Shown here in pieces: positions 9,704-18,501 of a stretch of 64,000 bases of DNA. The number at the start of each line of letters is the position of its first letter. The first letter of the stretch is position 1. This DNA is from Akkermansia muciniphila (GTDB lineage: Bacteria; Verrucomicrobiota; Verrucomicrobiia; Verrucomicrobiales; Akkermansiaceae), in contig CAMCIC010000014.1 in assembly GCA_945874895.1 (NCBI GenBank), forward strand, positions 1 through 64,000. Direction: 5' to 3'. The notes under the pieces were generated by a model. That model saw only the letters and a program-made list of their open reading frames with translations. It made no database searches and was not told the origin of the DNA. The translations under genes were made by a program, and so were the position numbers.

Positions 9704-10597
9704 ATGATCGATTTGCGCGTAAAAGGAGATGGGACAAAGAGTCGTCTGATGGAGGCGACGGAGCGTTTGATTGCAGAAAAGGGTTTTGATGCGGTATCCG
9801 TACGCGATATTACAGGTTTGGCTAAGGCGAATGTGGCGGCGGTCAATTACCACTTTGGCAGTCGTGAGGGATTGCTTGGCGCTCTGCTTGAGCAGCGCAT
9901 GAAACAGGTCTTTGCCGACCGCGCACAAGGGCTTGAGTCGCTGAGCGATGCCGCAAGTGTCCGGCAAATGTTCGAGGTTTGGGCAGGCCCCTTGTTTCAT
10001 CTGGCACCCCGAGCGGGGATGGACGAAGCGACACAGGCTCGCGTGCTGGGTCGTTGCCTTGAAGCGACTGCAGCGGATTTGTATGAAAGCGTCAGATTCG
10101 ACGGAGCGCGAGTCGATTTCCTCATGAAGCGCATGCTGGAGTCAAGGTTGCGGGGATGGGAGTCCACGAGCATTGCTTGGCGCTTCCATTTTGTCCAAGG
10201 TGCCTTGATTCACGCTCTGATTCATGGTTCCGCAGTTCATGCGGAATTCAGCCTCGCAAGCCTTCTAGGGCAATGGGTGGATGCCGCCGCGGCGCAATTT
10301 TCTCAGGCAGGTGATGGGGACGCGAGAGATGCATCGATCGGAAATCATGCGAAAAATCCACGCAAAAACGTATCATCTGCCCCTCTGCGGCAGATAGCTG
10401 AAGTGGTTGCCGCCGCGATGGAAGTCGCAGAAACGCCGACGCCGCAGCCTCCTGTTGCGGCTTTTTCCGAGGAGCTTGCACCGAGTGTGACTCCCCATCA
10501 TGACGTTCCGGTAGAGTCGCCCACCAAAGGGAGAAAATCCTCTCGTTCCAAGAAGGCCAAAGTCGATGACGGCATGGAAGAGCTTTTTTTGCTCTGA
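9704..10597 (+). CDS. TetR/AcrR family transcriptional regulator
   Basis: N-terminal HTH: GTKSRLMEATERLIAEKGFDAVSVRDITGLAKANVAAVNYHFGSREGLLGALLEQRM. Confidence 0.88.
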   Translation: MIDLRVKGDGTKSRLMEATERLIAEKGFDAVSVRDITGLAKANVAAVNYHFGSREGLLGALLEQRMKQVFADRAQGLESLSDAASVRQMFEVWAGPLFHLAPRAGMDEATQARVLGRCLEATAADLYESVRFDGARVDFLMKRMLESRLRGWESTSIAWRFHFVQGALIHALIHGSAVHAEFSLASLLGQWVDAAAAQFSQAGDGDARDASIGNHAKNPRKNVSSAPLRQIAEVVAAAMEVAETPTPQPPVAAFSEELAPSVTPHHDVPVESPTKGRKSSRSKKAKVDDGMEELFLL

Positions 10598-10661
10598 GTT
10601 GTAGGAGGATCTGCTCGGTCTTTTTTTGATAGAAATCCCACAGGTTTTCGTAACCGCCGCC

Positions 10662-13600
10662 ATGCGATGGATGCTCGGTATGCTTTGTTTTGCTGCGCAA
10701 GCCGCGGAAAAGGTTGATTACAACATGCCAGATGCGGTGACGGAGATTGCATCGCCTGATGCCGTTGCGCAAAAAATGTCCCGCGCGGTGAATCCGGCTG
10801 TGTTGGCAGATTTCCAGAAAAAACATCCAGCGGCGTTTTGGGTCTTTGGCGAGGATCGGCAATATGCACTGCGCAAGGGAGTCACACCGGCGCACTGGTT
10901 CGAAGAGGGGGCTCATCAGTATCGAAAGTTTTCTGGTGTAGCCCAACCGGGTGAGTTTTACGTGTTTCAGGTAGGGCTCATCGGGGCGCCTGAACTGACC
11001 GCTCAAATTCGCATGGATTCGTTGCCAGGTGCTGAGATGCGCGTGATTTCACCACAAGGGCGCAAGTTGGATGTCTTGTGGCTGGGGATACAGATTCCCG
11101 CTCATGCCCCGCCCGGTCGCTATGCGGGAAAAGTGCAATTCAATCCGATCATCACGGATTCAAAAAAAACCGGGCCAACGTTTGCTGAATCACTCGATTT
11201 CATCATCGAAGTCAAAGGGCATTTCGTCCCTGATGGTGGCACACACGATGCTTGGCGTCTGGCTCGCCTGCAGTGGCTGGACTCAACGATTGCCGATAGC
11301 GATCAGCAAGTGACACTTCCCTTTCAGCCGATAGGGGTGGATGAGGAAAAACGAGTCCTGTCAATACTGGGTAGATCCTTGACGCTGGGAGTGAATGGAA
11401 TTCCCTCTCAAATTACCAGTCGTTTTTCTAAGAGTAATACAAAAATTTTAACCACAGGTCGGGATGCTTTTGCAGAGCCACCACACTTGCAGTGCTTGTT
11501 CCAGGGCAAGCCGGTGGTGTGGCGGACTGTCGATTTTTCTTTCGGGAAACGCACGCCCGTCGCGGTGACATGGACGTCTCACAGCGTTGCTGAGAATTTG
11601 CGACTTACCGTGATGGGAGCCTTGGAGTTCGATGGCAATCTCCAGTTGCGCATGCAGCTCGATCCTACCGCGCTGGGCGAGGTCACTCTCGATGATGTGC
11701 GTTTTGTCGTGCCATGGCGCACGGAAGCGGTGCCGTATGCGATGGGGCTAGGAGGGCAAGGGGGCAAGTGTCCGCCACGGCACGATTGGAAATGGGACGT
11801 CAGCAAACACCAGGATGCGATCTGGATGGGCGACGTCAATATCGGCGCGATGCTGCGATTCAAGGATTCGTCGAACTTCCGCCGTCCGCTGATCAATGCC
11901 TACTATGACTTTTCCCCACTGAATCTTCCGACCTCCTGGGGCACAGGCGGTGTGAAGTGGGAAAAGGGAGAAACCATCACCCATCTGGTCGCCTACTCCG
12001 GTAGAAAAACCATCGGCACAACAAAGACACCTTTGCACTTCGATATCGATGGGTATCTCACTCCCTTCAAGTCCCTCGATCTGAAAAAGCACTTCGGTGA
12101 TCGCTACTTTCACAGCGGGCAGGGGAGTCCCGTCGAGAATACGGCGCATTTGAAAAAAGAAGGAGCCACGATTCTGGAAGTCCACCACAATCGCCTCTGC
12201 AATCCTTATATCAACTACCCTTACAACGACGACTCGATCACACACCTCAAGGACTTTGTCAAACAGGCGCACCGCGATGATATGCGGGTGGCGGTCTATT
12301 ACACCACGCGCGAGCTGACGCAGAATCTACCCGAATTTTTCGCTCTCAAGAGCATGGGCGGCGAGCTCATTCTCCCGCGCAAGCCCGGTGTGGCATGGCC
12401 CGTGACCAACCGCAGCGGTCCGCACCCATGGTTGTTGGAAAATGTGGGCGAGGATATCGTTCCTGCCTGGCGTGAAAACCTGCGTTTTGCCGAGTATCCC
12501 GCGAAGCTCGACCTCGCCGTCATCACCACACCAGATTCGCGCTGGAACAATTTCTACCTCGAGGGCTTGCAGTATCTCATCAAAAACGTCGGCATCGATG
12601 GCCTCTACATCGATGATACCGCACTCGATCGCAAGTCGATGCAGCGCGCACGGCGCTTGCTTGATGCCGATGGCAACACGGGTCGCCGTGTCAGCATGCA
12701 CTCGTGGAGCCATTTCAACGGCCTCGCGAAATGGAGCAACAGCTCGATTGCCTTCATGGAGCTTTACCCCTACTACGATGGCCTCTGGCACGGCGAGGGC
12801 TTTCATGCCCATGCGTCGCCGGATTTCATGCTGGTGGAAATGTCCGGCATTCCCTACGGCCTCATGAGCGAGATGCCGGATCACCCGAATGCCTGGCACG
12901 GCATGGTCTTCGGCATGCGCACCCGCTGGCCCTGGAGCGGTGATCCGCGCGCGCAGTGGCGATTCGAAAAAATGTTCGGCATCGAGGACTCCGAGTTCAT
13001 CGGCTGGTGGGATGAATCCTGCCCGGTGAAAGTCGATCATCCCGAGTGCAAAGTGTCGGTCTATCGGAAAAACGGCAAGACACTCATCGCCCTGTCCAGC
13101 TGGGCGAAAACGAATGCGAAAGTGAAATTGCAAATCGATTGGAAAGCCCTCGGGCTCTCGCCGCAAAAAGCCATGCTGTGGGCACCCGCCTGTGAGAAAT
13201 TCCAGAATGAAGCCGTCTTCGCTGCCGATAGCGAAATCCGCGTGGAAGCGAACAAGGGCTGGATGTTCATCGTCGATGAAACACCGCGCGAAATCTTGCT
13301 GCCTCTTGCCATGAAAAATCCCAGCGAGGGCCTGCGGGAACTGGCGTCTGCTCCTGCTCTGGACCTGAACATCCCGGCCAACACCGTCAGCACCAAGGAC
13401 CTCGCGTGGGTCAAAGGCGCTACCGTCGCCATGGCGCAGCTCGATCCCAAAAAAGATGCCGGTCAGTCGTGGGGCCTGGGTCTCGCCCTTGGCTGGAATA
13501 ATGGCAAATCCCTGCAAATCAACGCCCGCACCGATGGCCGCTGGAGCATCCGCCGCAACGGTCAGGAAATGCTGGAAGGCGAACACCCCGCCGGTCAGCC

Positions 13601-13820
13601 CGCCACCGTTGCATTCCGCCTCTCCGCCGATCAGGTGCAACTCCTCGCCAGCAGGAAGGACGGCGAGTGGGAGCTGGTCAAAGCCTTCCCGCGCAGCGAC
13701 TTCCCCGGCGAACCCGTCACCGTGCGCTACGGCAAAATCGGCACCACCTGGAATGGCCACCCCCACTCCGATCTCGGCAATGCAACCCCCTGCCGCGTGG
13801 AGTGGGTGAAATTGTATTGA
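10662..13820 (+). CDS. Secreted glycoside-hydrolase-like protein (DUF6067-type domain)
   Basis: Signal-peptide-like N-terminus MRWMLGMLCFAAQAAE; TIM-barrel-like central part (GATILEVHHNRL...MRVAVYYTTREL...NVGIDGLYIDDTALDRKSMQRARRLLDADG); ORF track starts at an upstream TTG. Confidence 0.6.
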   Translation: MRWMLGMLCFAAQAAEKVDYNMPDAVTEIASPDAVAQKMSRAVNPAVLADFQKKHPAAFWVFGEDRQYALRKGVTPAHWFEEGAHQYRKFSGVAQPGEFYVFQVGLIGAPELTAQIRMDSLPGAEMRVISPQGRKLDVLWLGIQIPAHAPPGRYAGKVQFNPIITDSKKTGPTFAESLDFIIEVKGHFVPDGGTHDAWRLARLQWLDSTIADSDQQVTLPFQPIGVDEEKRVLSILGRSLTLGVNGIPSQITSRFSKSNTKILTTGRDAFAEPPHLQCLFQGKPVVWRTVDFSFGKRTPVAVTWTSHSVAENLRLTVMGALEFDGNLQLRMQLDPTALGEVTLDDVRFVVPWRTEAVPYAMGLGGQGGKCPPRHDWKWDVSKHQDAIWMGDVNIGAMLRFKDSSNFRRPLINAYYDFSPLNLPTSWGTGGVKWEKGETITHLVAYSGRKTIGTTKTPLHFDIDGYLTPFKSLDLKKHFGDRYFHSGQGSPVENTAHLKKEGATILEVHHNRLCNPYINYPYNDDSITHLKDFVKQAHRDDMRVAVYYTTRELTQNLPEFFALKSMGGELILPRKPGVAWPVTNRSGPHPWLLENVGEDIVPAWRENLRFAEYPAKLDLAVITTPDSRWNNFYLEGLQYLIKNVGIDGLYIDDTALDRKSMQRARRLLDADGNTGRRVSMHSWSHFNGLAKWSNSSIAFMELYPYYDGLWHGEGFHAHASPDFMLVEMSGIPYGLMSEMPDHPNAWHGMVFGMRTRWPWSGDPRAQWRFEKMFGIEDSEFIGWWDESCPVKVDHPECKVSVYRKNGKTLIALSSWAKTNAKVKLQIDWKALGLSPQKAMLWAPACEKFQNEAVFAADSEIRVEANKGWMFIVDETPREILLPLAMKNPSEGLRELASAPALDLNIPANTVSTKDLAWVKGATVAMAQLDPKKDAGQSWGLGLALGWNNGKSLQINARTDGRWSIRRNGQEMLEGEHPAGQPATVAFRLSADQVQLLASRKDGEWELVKAFPRSDFPGEPVTVRYGKIGTTWNGHPHSDLGNATPCRVEWVKLY

Positions 13821-13858
13821 TGGGGAGATGCGATCAAGCTAGCCCCCCCTGCCTTGGT

Positions 13859-13930
13859 GTTCGTATATCAGCAATCAGATTTCCCCGCCTTGCTACTCGG
13901 CGCACCGTTCTGATATACGAACGGTTTTTT
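13859..13930. terminator. 13-bp perfect inverted repeat followed by T6; terminator-like hairpin marking the left flank of the cassette array
   Basis: GTTCGTATATCAG (13859-13871) / CTGATATACGAAC (13910-13922), then GGTTTTTT. Confidence 0.6.
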
Positions 13931-14037
13931 CAGAATTTCCTTGTCCTAGCATAGAAAATCTGATGATCTTCTCACTGAAATACCCACTTGATATAAGGGC
14001 CTGTTGGGATACGAACAAGAACTGTTCGCCAATAAAG

Positions 14038-14550
14038 ATGCGCATTCAGACTCCACATGATCCCGAGTATGCAACGTGTCATTACACTCACGCGTGGCTC
14101 CGAATCATGTCGGATGACTTTGATCTTGAGGAGGTAACGTCACTGGTCAAGGCCGAGCCAACAAAGACCCAGAAGAAGGGTGATTTACAATCGGCGGCAA
14201 GGCAGCGGCACTACAAGAAGACAGGATGGTGGATTTCGTCAGAGGGAGTAGTCTCCTCGAAGGACTCGCGAGATCACATCGACTTTATTCTCTCGAAGCT
14301 TGGTGACTCAGATGATGGTTTTAGTGTTCTTCACAGTCGTGGCTATCTGATCGATCTTTGTATTCGCTGGGATTCTTTGTCCGGCCATGGTGGGCCAACG
14401 CTCTCACCAATCCAGATGTCACGTCTTGCAGCCCTCGACATTGAAGTGTGGTTCGACGTTTACTTTCACGGGGACGATTTCGCGTGTGAAGGAGAGCCTC
14501 TGCCACCAAAACCATCAAACGGCGAACAAGACGTCACTCCTAACGCCTGA
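14038..14550 (+). CDS. DUF4279-like domain protein (cassette 1)
   Basis: ATHYTH.WLRIMSDDFDLEEVTSLVKAEPTKTQKKGD...GWWISSEGVVSSKD pattern; start MRIQTPHD, 8 nt after a GTTCGCC boundary. Confidence 0.65.
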   Translation: MRIQTPHDPEYATCHYTHAWLRIMSDDFDLEEVTSLVKAEPTKTQKKGDLQSAARQRHYKKTGWWISSEGVVSSKDSRDHIDFILSKLGDSDDGFSVLHSRGYLIDLCIRWDSLSGHGGPTLSPIQMSRLAALDIEVWFDVYFHGDDFACEGEPLPPKPSNGEQDVTPNA

Positions 14551-14644
14551 CCCGCCGCCAGTTCCAGCCTCCATGACCGTTACAACCTCAACCCCGTGTT
14601 CCAACCTCGCTCCCGGTCAGGCGTAGGAGGACTCGACGTTGGCT
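14521..14644 (+). repeat. attC site 1
   Basis: R''-like GGCGAAC at 14521; arms TCCTAACGCCTGACC / GGTCAGGCGTAGGA (one unpaired A); R'-like GTTGGCT at 14638. Confidence 0.75.
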
Positions 14645-14649
14645 TAAAA

Positions 14650-14907
14650 ATGAAAGCTACCCGCTACGCACATTCGGCAATCTTGCTCACAGTCGGAGCA
14701 ATTGCACTCATCTGGGGAGGTCGCGAGCTCTATTGCGCCCTTACCGCAGATAAACTTGAGCGGATCGCTTTGGAGAATGCACTGGGAGATGGGAATGGAC
14801 CTGAGCTTTTTGCACTGCGATTCATCGGCATTGGACTGCTGGCACTCACTGTTGGTTGGTTTGACTGGCGCTGGACCACAAAGAATATCGGACGACGTTC
14901 TGTGTAG
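14650..14907 (+). CDS. Small hypothetical membrane protein (cassette 2)
   Basis: 85 aa with two hydrophobic segments (SAILLTVGAIALIWGGREL, FIGIGLLALTVGWFDW); lies directly after attC1. Confidence 0.6.
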   Translation: MKATRYAHSAILLTVGAIALIWGGRELYCALTADKLERIALENALGDGNGPELFALRFIGIGLLALTVGWFDWRWTTKNIGRRSV

Positions 14908-14962
14908 GAGATGTTAGCATGAAGATCCTCATTTCGACGAACCATCCTAAATGGATGAAGAA

Positions 14963-15054
14963 AGCCAACAAGCTGAGGCACAGAACCGGCGACAAGGTCT
15001 TTCTTGGTTTTCAGGCTTCCATGGTCGCCGGTCCTGTGCTCTAAAACGTTCGCC
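14963..15054 (+). repeat. attC site 2
   Basis: AGCCAAC...GCACAGAACCGGCGAC / GTCGCCGGTCCTGTGC...GTTCGCC. Confidence 0.8.
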
Positions 15055-15075
15055 CAACCCAAGCAATATTCTGCA

Positions 15076-15726
15076 ATGATTTGGACTCACATTTACGATC
15101 TTCTCTGCAAGCTTGCAGCTATTGGCATTGTTGTAGCCGTAGTAGTCATAGGGATTGAGCGCCAGGGAGTGCTTCCAATATATCAGTTCTGCATCGCTGC
15201 CATTGTGAGTATTGCCGTTTGGTATTTAGTCCTTAGACCGTTTTCGTCTTGGTGTTACGGAAGGATCAGCCTGAAGGCATCTTTGACATTCGCTCAGTCC
15301 AGACGTGCTTCCGCTCTATTTTCACCACTCCTGAACCTCGCACAGTGGGATCCCATGAGACATGTGAGAGATATTCCCCGTGAAGAGAAATGTCTAGCGA
15401 TCATGTCTGCAGCAGATGATCTGTTGTCCTACCATGACGCACGATCTCGGGAGTGGCGAGCAGCACCCTTGCACGCCAAGATTCTTCGAGTGTTACTGTG
15501 GTCTTCCATACTTGGAGTCATTGTTATGACTGAGATGAACTTGCCCCCACTTAGCTGGGTTTCACAGTTGCAGGCCCTTGTGTCGGGGGGAAGTTATCTT
15601 CCGATCATTACGATTATCGTCGGCTGCATTCCTGTCGGCATTGCTATTGCCATGCTTGAAAGAAGATATGGAGTGCGCTCTATTGATCCCCATGCACAGG
15701 CCCTTGAGGTATCTAAGAAGCCATGA
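15076..15726 (+). CDS. Hypothetical multi-TM membrane protein (cassette 3)
   Basis: 216 aa, hydrophobic segments at both ends; no family recognised; flanked by attC2 and attC3. Confidence 0.6.
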   Translation: MIWTHIYDLLCKLAAIGIVVAVVVIGIERQGVLPIYQFCIAAIVSIAVWYLVLRPFSSWCYGRISLKASLTFAQSRRASALFSPLLNLAQWDPMRHVRDIPREEKCLAIMSAADDLLSYHDARSREWRAAPLHAKILRVLLWSSILGVIVMTEMNLPPLSWVSQLQALVSGGSYLPIITIIVGCIPVGIAIAMLERRYGVRSIDPHAQALEVSKKP

Positions 15727-15757
15727 ATCCACCACAGCTAACCACCAGCCACACAAG

Positions 15758-15884
15758 GGCGAACAAGGCGCGGCTGGACAACTGCTGGGGCTGCTCTGCC
15801 GACCATGCTTTCGGTAACTTCAACCCGCCGTCTCGTCTCAACGTTCACCCCCGCCCTAGCGGTGCCAGCGCTTAATCGTTCTGC
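15758..15884 (+). repeat. attC site 3
   Basis: GGCGAACAAGGCG...GCTGGACAACTGCTGGGGC / GCCCTAGCGGTGCCAGC...CGCTTAATCGTTCTGC. Confidence 0.72.
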
Positions 15885-15890
15885 AAGAAA

Positions 15891-16265
15891 ATGAAATGCT
15901 TCAACCATCCTCAATCTGACGGCGTAGCCGTTTGCAAATCCTGCGGCAGAGTCCTATGTCATGACTGTTGTGCCGAAGTTGGAACTGGTAGTGCGTGCAA
16001 GGGTAGATGCGAATCTGACGTGGAGGATTTGAATATCATAATTAAGAGAAGCAAATCGGCTTATCAGAAGACTGGAGGCGCATACAAGAGGAATGGGATT
16101 GTAATGCTTATTTTAGGATTAGCTTTTATCTTCATTGGAATCATTCCAGTCATTACAGGCCAAGGATACGCCACCGTATTCCTTGCTATTATGGGTCTTC
16201 TTTTTGTCATCTGGTCGTATTTTTCATTCGTGAGTGCCAAACAGATTACGAACATTGAAGAGTAA
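15891..16265 (+). CDS. Small Cys/His zinc-binding (B-box-like) protein with C-terminal TM segments (cassette 4)
   Basis: CFNHPQSDGVAVCKSCGRVLCHDCCAEVGTGSACKGRC followed by two hydrophobic helices. Confidence 0.65.
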   Translation: MKCFNHPQSDGVAVCKSCGRVLCHDCCAEVGTGSACKGRCESDVEDLNIIIKRSKSAYQKTGGAYKRNGIVMLILGLAFIFIGIIPVITGQGYATVFLAIMGLLFVIWSYFSFVSAKQITNIEE

Positions 16266-16274
16266 GACGAAGAA

Positions 16275-16398
16275 GCAGAAGCCGCGCCACGCAACCGCTA
16301 GTAGCCGTTCTGTTGAGATGATTTCACGTAACTACGACCCCAAACCCGTGAGCAACTTCCGCCGCAGCTACTAGCGGTGCGTGCGCTATACGTTCTGC
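16275..16398 (+). repeat. attC site 4
   Basis: GCAGAAG (degenerate R'')...CACGCAACCGCTAGTAGC / GCTACTAGCGGTGCGTG (one unpaired A)...GTTCTGC. Confidence 0.8.
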
Positions 16399-16414
16399 CA
16401 AAAATCCGACCGAG

Positions 16415-16765
16415 ATGAATCCTAGAGAAGACCTTCAGCATCTGCTACCTGAGACAGCACGAGAAGAACTGGTTGTTCTCCCCAAGAAGTCCATTCAGTA
16501 TGCCACGATTTCAATATCGACGCTAACCTTGGGTATCGGCATCGCGATTGGGACCTTGGCGATGGGGTCGACAGCGGGGGCGATAGCGCTGGTCGTGTGT
16601 TTGATCCTGTCGCGATTGCTGGGATACTACATCAACAAGCATGAGACCATGGTTGTAAGACGCTTCAAAGGCGGTCCCACCGAGACTCTAGCTTACATCA
16701 TGCACCAGCGAGAACAGAGGCAGAACAAGGCGTGCGAGGCAACCGGCGATAACGTCTCTGACTGA
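16415..16765 (+). CDS. Hypothetical membrane protein (cassette 5)
   Basis: 116 aa; central hydrophobic pair; C-terminus encoded inside attC5. Confidence 0.6.
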   Translation: MNPREDLQHLLPETAREELVVLPKKSIQYATISISTLTLGIGIAIGTLAMGSTAGAIALVVCLILSRLLGYYINKHETMVVRRFKGGPTETLAYIMHQREQRQNKACEATGDNVSD

Positions 16766-16807
16766 ATCGGAGCTTGATCCGCCGGTGCCTCCACATCATC
16801 GTTAGGC
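16720..16807 (+). repeat. attC site 5
   Basis: GCAGAACAAGGCG...GAGGCAACCGGCG / CGCCGGTGCCTC (one unpaired A)...GTTAGGC, matching the canonical GTTRRRY core. Confidence 0.88.
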
Positions 16808-16842
16808 GCGACCGAAGTAGGCCGCTGAGTTCTTTCTCTTTT

Positions 16843-18375
16843 ATGAACCGAACATTCCTGATTCTCTTGGCCTTTCTGCTGGCATCACTCGCCTCTCTTC
16901 ATGCCGCCTCGTATCATCTCGATGCCGAAGGTGGCTCCGATGATGGCGACGGGCTCAGTCCTGCCACCGCCTGGCGCTCGGTGGCCAAGGTGAATGCCTT
17001 CACCTTTCAGCCCGGCGACAGCTTATTGCTAAAGGCGGGTTCGGCTTGGACAGGGCAGTTGCATCCCTTGGGCTCCGGCACCGCCGGGCATCGAATCATA
17101 CTCGATCGCTACGGCGAAGGGCCGAAGCCAGCCATCCACGGTGGCGGTGTCGCTGGCGGAGCGGTGTTGCTGGTGAACCAGCAGCATTGGAGCATTCGCA
17201 ACATCGAGGTCACCAACCAAGGATCACCGGCACCGAAAAAGATGGGTGTCCTGATCCGCAACAACGCAGTCGGCACGCTGTCCGGCATCGAGGTGAAGGA
17301 CTGTGACATCCACGATGTAGTAGGCGATTTGACCGATTACCGCGATGGCAAGGAAAGCGGCGGGATCGTTTTCTATATCAACGTGGACCACCCTGAGCAG
17401 CCGTCCAAGTGGGACGACATCCGCATCGAGAACAACATGCTCCGCGACGTCACGCGCAATGGCATCCTCATGCAATCGCAGTGGATCAACAAGCCGAACG
17501 ACCCGAATTCAAGCTGGAAGGGACACGGTGCCTACACCACATCCACCAACATCCGCGTGGCGGGCAACCGCCTCGAACGGATCGGCGGCGACGGCATCAT
17601 CCTTTGGTGCGTGAAGGGCGCGCTCGTGGAGCGCAATTTCGTTCGGCAGTCGAACAACAATTCGGTGAAACAAGGTCATGCGGCGGTGTGGCCTTATTTC
17701 TGCGAGGACGTGATTTTTCAATACAACGAGGTGTGCGAGACGAAGACCAAGTTCGACGGCATGGCCTTCGATTTCGACAACAGCAACCAGCGCTGCATCT
17801 ACCAATACAATTACAGCCACGACAACGAGGGTGGCTTCCTCAATATGTGTTGTGACGGCAACGCCAACGGCAATATAGTTCGCTACAACGTCAGCCAGAA
17901 CGACGGATGTCTGGCCGGCAGTCGCGTCTTTCTCGTCCATGGTCACGGCAACCATAACTATCAAGTTTACAACAACACGATCTACGTGCGGAACGGTAAC
18001 CCGGCGATGTTCGAGCAAGGTGCGAACAGCAGCGAAAGCTCGATTACCTTCCAAAACAACATCTTCATCAATGACGGCAGCGGAACCTTTCTCGCGCCGA
18101 AGGGCTGCCAATTTGAGCGCAACCTCTACTTCGGTTCCGGCCACATCGAAGCCGATGAGAAGAAGATTCTCTCAGACCCGCGCCTGCGATCTCCCGGCAG
18201 TGGAAAGAGCGGGCTCGACTCGGTGGATGGATACAAACTCATGATAGGATCCCCCGCCTTCGATGCTGGCGTGCTCATCAAAGACAACGGCGGTCGTGAT
18301 TACTGGGGCATTGAGGTTTCCGGGACAGCCTCACTTCATCTGGGTGCATTCAATGGCAGTGCAGTGCAGCCGTAA
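16843..18375 (+). CDS. Secreted right-handed beta-helix (pectate-lyase-like) repeat protein (cassette 6)
   Basis: Signal peptide MNRTFLILLAFLLASLASLHAASYHLDAEGGSDDGDGLSPATAWRSVAKVN; repeated ENNMLRDVTRNGILMQ / VAGNRLERIGGDGIIL / QYNYSHDNEGGFLN type rungs. Confidence 0.82.
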   Translation: MNRTFLILLAFLLASLASLHAASYHLDAEGGSDDGDGLSPATAWRSVAKVNAFTFQPGDSLLLKAGSAWTGQLHPLGSGTAGHRIILDRYGEGPKPAIHGGGVAGGAVLLVNQQHWSIRNIEVTNQGSPAPKKMGVLIRNNAVGTLSGIEVKDCDIHDVVGDLTDYRDGKESGGIVFYINVDHPEQPSKWDDIRIENNMLRDVTRNGILMQSQWINKPNDPNSSWKGHGAYTTSTNIRVAGNRLERIGGDGIILWCVKGALVERNFVRQSNNNSVKQGHAAVWPYFCEDVIFQYNEVCETKTKFDGMAFDFDNSNQRCIYQYNYSHDNEGGFLNMCCDGNANGNIVRYNVSQNDGCLAGSRVFLVHGHGNHNYQVYNNTIYVRNGNPAMFEQGANSSESSITFQNNIFINDGSGTFLAPKGCQFERNLYFGSGHIEADEKKILSDPRLRSPGSGKSGLDSVDGYKLMIGSPAFDAGVLIKDNGGRDYWGIEVSGTASLHLGAFNGSAVQP

Positions 18376-18400
18376 TGCGCCCTACTTCTATGATCGAAAC

Positions 18401-18496
18401 GCCTAACAAAACATTGGTGGCAACGGCGGGTAACATCCCTCGTTCGCTTCGGTCTGGACATCCATTCTCCGCCGTGCTACACCTTTTACGTTCGCA
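18401..18496 (+). repeat. attC site 6
   Basis: GCCTAACAAAAC...GGTGGCAACGGCGG / CCGCCGTGCTACACC...TTTTACGTTCGCA. Confidence 0.82.
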
Positions 18497-18501
18497 AGAG
18501 A

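Noticed and set aside
12327-13766. Long antisense ORF (479 aa) and similar shadows at 5901-6863, 33310-34545 and 46113-47471
   Set aside because: They are antisense to strongly supported genes, have His/Arg-rich low-information translations, and arise from GC-biased third codon positions.
13859-13922. 13-bp inverted repeat considered as an attC site
   Set aside because: Its ends run GTT...AAC (GTTCG..CGAAC), opposite to the AAC...GTT polarity of attC, and it is followed by a T-tract, so terminator-like is the better reading.
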